From Acridotheres tristis (lineage: Eukaryota > Chordata > Aves > Passeriformes > Sturnidae): DNA of 64,000 bases. Below are positions 62,127 through 64,000 of this stretch, in pieces; positions within the stretch are counted from its first letter, which is position 1, and the number at the start of each line of letters is the position of its first letter. The stretch lies in the NCBI GenBank assembly GCA_037013685.1, contig CM072891.1:12996501-13060500 (forward strand), written 5' to 3'. Both the position numbers and the translations under genes were made by a program. A model generated the notes under the pieces. It was not told the DNA's origin. It worked only from the letters and a program-made list of their open reading frames with translations, and did no database searches.

Positions 62127-64000
62127 AAAGACAGAATGGCTAATAAATACCTGAGCTGAGGAAAGGTGTTCTTTGCCCATCTAACACTGAATTTGTGATT
62201 TAGAAGTTTAAAGGAAAACCTCAGCTTTCAACTTAAAACAAAACCAATAAACAAAAAATTCTTTGTAAGTTAACTTACAAAATGAAAGCTAAGTCACTAG
62301 CCAGGCTGTTTATTTCCCATTTTCCACAGCACTGTAGTTAAAACTAACATCTCCTGTGGGTTCTGGAGGCTGCTACTGCAGACAGAGAGAATCCTCTCTG
62401 GTCAGAAAAGCCACACATATATTTGTGGCTGAAGGAATAGGACCCACCAGCTCTCCTCCATCAATAGCAGCATTCACGCCTCTGCAGCTTGACTCTTAGT
62501 TATGATTTCAGCTGTGCTGCAGGCCATACAGCCTTCACCTCAAGGGGCTTGGAGACCCAGCAGGAAGTTCAGCATTCGCCTTTGAAAGAGCTCCTGCATT
62601 TGCAAATTGCAAAGCCCTTTGCTGTTCTTGTAGCAAATTAGAGACATGGGACAGTCAGTGTGCACACAACCACTGTAAACATTCACAGCAACCTGCTCTT
62701 AGAGACACAGGGGCTTCAAAACATCAGGGACCAACTTTTCCTTAAGAAAAAGGGTGAGGTAAATCTTATCAGCAGACAGTGGATGAATTTCTTATTGAAT
62801 CACTATTAGCTATGTCTGCTGTTTTTCTTTAGAGTCCAAGGGATTCTCAGCTGTTCTTTATCTGACTGATCACACAGCACACCATGGTTTGATGTTTAGG
62901 AGATGGACAGGAGAAAAAAATCTTGGTTTCTGAGCCTCCCTGAAGCCTAAGATCAGAATTATGCTGCATAATTCTACTACATTTCTGTTCTCAAAATAGA
63001 ATTCCAAAACCCCCAAAGAGTATACCCTAAAAGTAAAGCCATATATCTTAATGGAAGGAAAAAAATCAATCCGTGCTGGTTTCAGGAAATGCAATACCCT
63101 GCAGTAAGTTCAGAAACTGTCCTCTCCAAACAGAATAGTCAAAACCTCATAATGAGAAGCAAAAAACCCACCTCCACAATTACTAATGGTGTGATGGTGG
63201 AAAGGAATACTGAAAATCAAGGATGAATTGAATTATTATTGTCAGGCTAGCCCCTCCTACTCCAACATTAACTACTTTTAAACTTACACAACAGATGAGG
63301 TATTATAGGATAGCACCATGTACCATAGCCTATGCACCAAAAGAAATTACACAAATGGAAAATGATGTAGCAAATGAATAATTAGGCAGTACAGTCTTAC
63401 TTCTGTTCTGGAAAGGGTTTGAAGGGAAAATATCACACAAATTATTGTTTGCATCATAGTTAGACATTTGTTTGATGGCCATTACCTATGATGATTCAAA
63501 AGTGATCCAATGGGAAACTGAAGAAAATCTCTCATCATATCACATAGTTGTTAACTGACTTGACAGGTTGTCATTTTTCTCTTGATAGCTTTATATGTAG
63601 AGTTCTTCTCATCTCCCCCATCTACATTCTCACAGCCAAAATCTAAACCACTCAGAATGTTAGCAGAAGTTGCAGGTTGCTGCTTGTTGCTTCTCAGCAA
63701 TCCCAACACAGACTGCAGCACTTACTACTAACCTTCATTTCATGTTTTTTGACTCCCATCTGCTAATAGAAATTTCAACATTTGCACATTTGCACAGCTC
63801 AACCTGCTGTATTTAAAAAAAAAAAAGATCTTTATAGAGTTTAGAAGTAAACTCTTCTCTTGGTAGTTATAGACGCCCTCCAGACACAACGATCAACAAG
63901 GTCTCCAAAAATTTATGCTGATCATGCAAAATCTTCACATCTGGCTTGCCAGATGAGTGCTTTTTTTTTTTTGCATGCAAGCAAAGAGGCACCACCACCT
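62127..64000. other. Unique DNA at right edge
   Basis: No gene recognised. It holds a perfect 20-bp palindrome (62262-62281), an A12 run (63815-63826) and a T12 run (63961-63972). Confidence 0.5.
62262..62281. repeat. Perfect 20-bp palindrome
   Basis: The sequence tttgtaagttaacttacaaa equals its own reverse complement, centred on GTTAAC, with no spacer. Confidence 0.85.

Noticed and set aside
1..64000. CRISPR arrays, operons, tRNA or rRNA genes, phage or bacterial mobile systems
   Set aside because: I looked for regular spaced repeats, tRNA box motifs and runs of adjacent long genes. None are present, and the repeat content points to a bird nuclear genome.

Overview
This window looks like nuclear DNA from a bird, most likely a songbird. 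It is AT-rich and has almost no long open frames. Its only recognisable interspersed repeats are CR1 non-LTR retrotransposon remnants, which dominate avian genomes, and two solo endogenous-retrovirus LTRs that resemble avian (passerine-type) ERV LTRs. The repeat and family calls come from recognition of sequence, not from a database search. I see no prokaryotic gene layout, no CRISPR array, no tRNA or rRNA gene, and no protein-coding gene that I can name. The window is best read as intergenic DNA or the inside of a very long intron.

Layout. Positions 1-9010 are mostly unique sequence. They include an open frame at the left edge (13-195) and the best candidate exon of the window (3839-3968, with an ATG in good context and convincing splice sites on both sides). 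A weaker acceptor lies just upstream at 3405. A sense-strand CR1 remnant (9011-9804) still shows a piece of the reverse-transcriptase frame and the CR1 3' end. A short solo LTR in + orientation (about 12615-12968) keeps a TATA-like box and an AATAAA signal. A longer solo LTR in - orientation (15997-16947) has TG...CA ends and an imperfect 5-bp target duplication. A 3' CR1 stub is at 22478-22541.

From 22542 to 45486 there is about 23 kb of unique AT-rich DNA. It holds simple repeats, an A/C-skewed low-complexity block (38635-38880) and a stretch at about 39.6-40.4 kb that has the look of conserved non-coding DNA, including an imperfect hairpin with homeodomain-like cores. An antisense CR1 3' fragment is at 45487-45775. 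A further 16 kb of mostly unique DNA includes a G-quadruplex-type tract (47957-47981). A last sense CR1 fragment (61611-62126) is followed shortly by a perfect 20-bp palindrome (62262-62281).

I found no new multi-gene system. The observations most worth checking are the candidate exon at 3839-3968, the 60-bp splice-bounded segment at 29044-29103, the possible conserved non-coding block near 40 kb, and the two LTRs as possible lineage-specific regulatory sequences.
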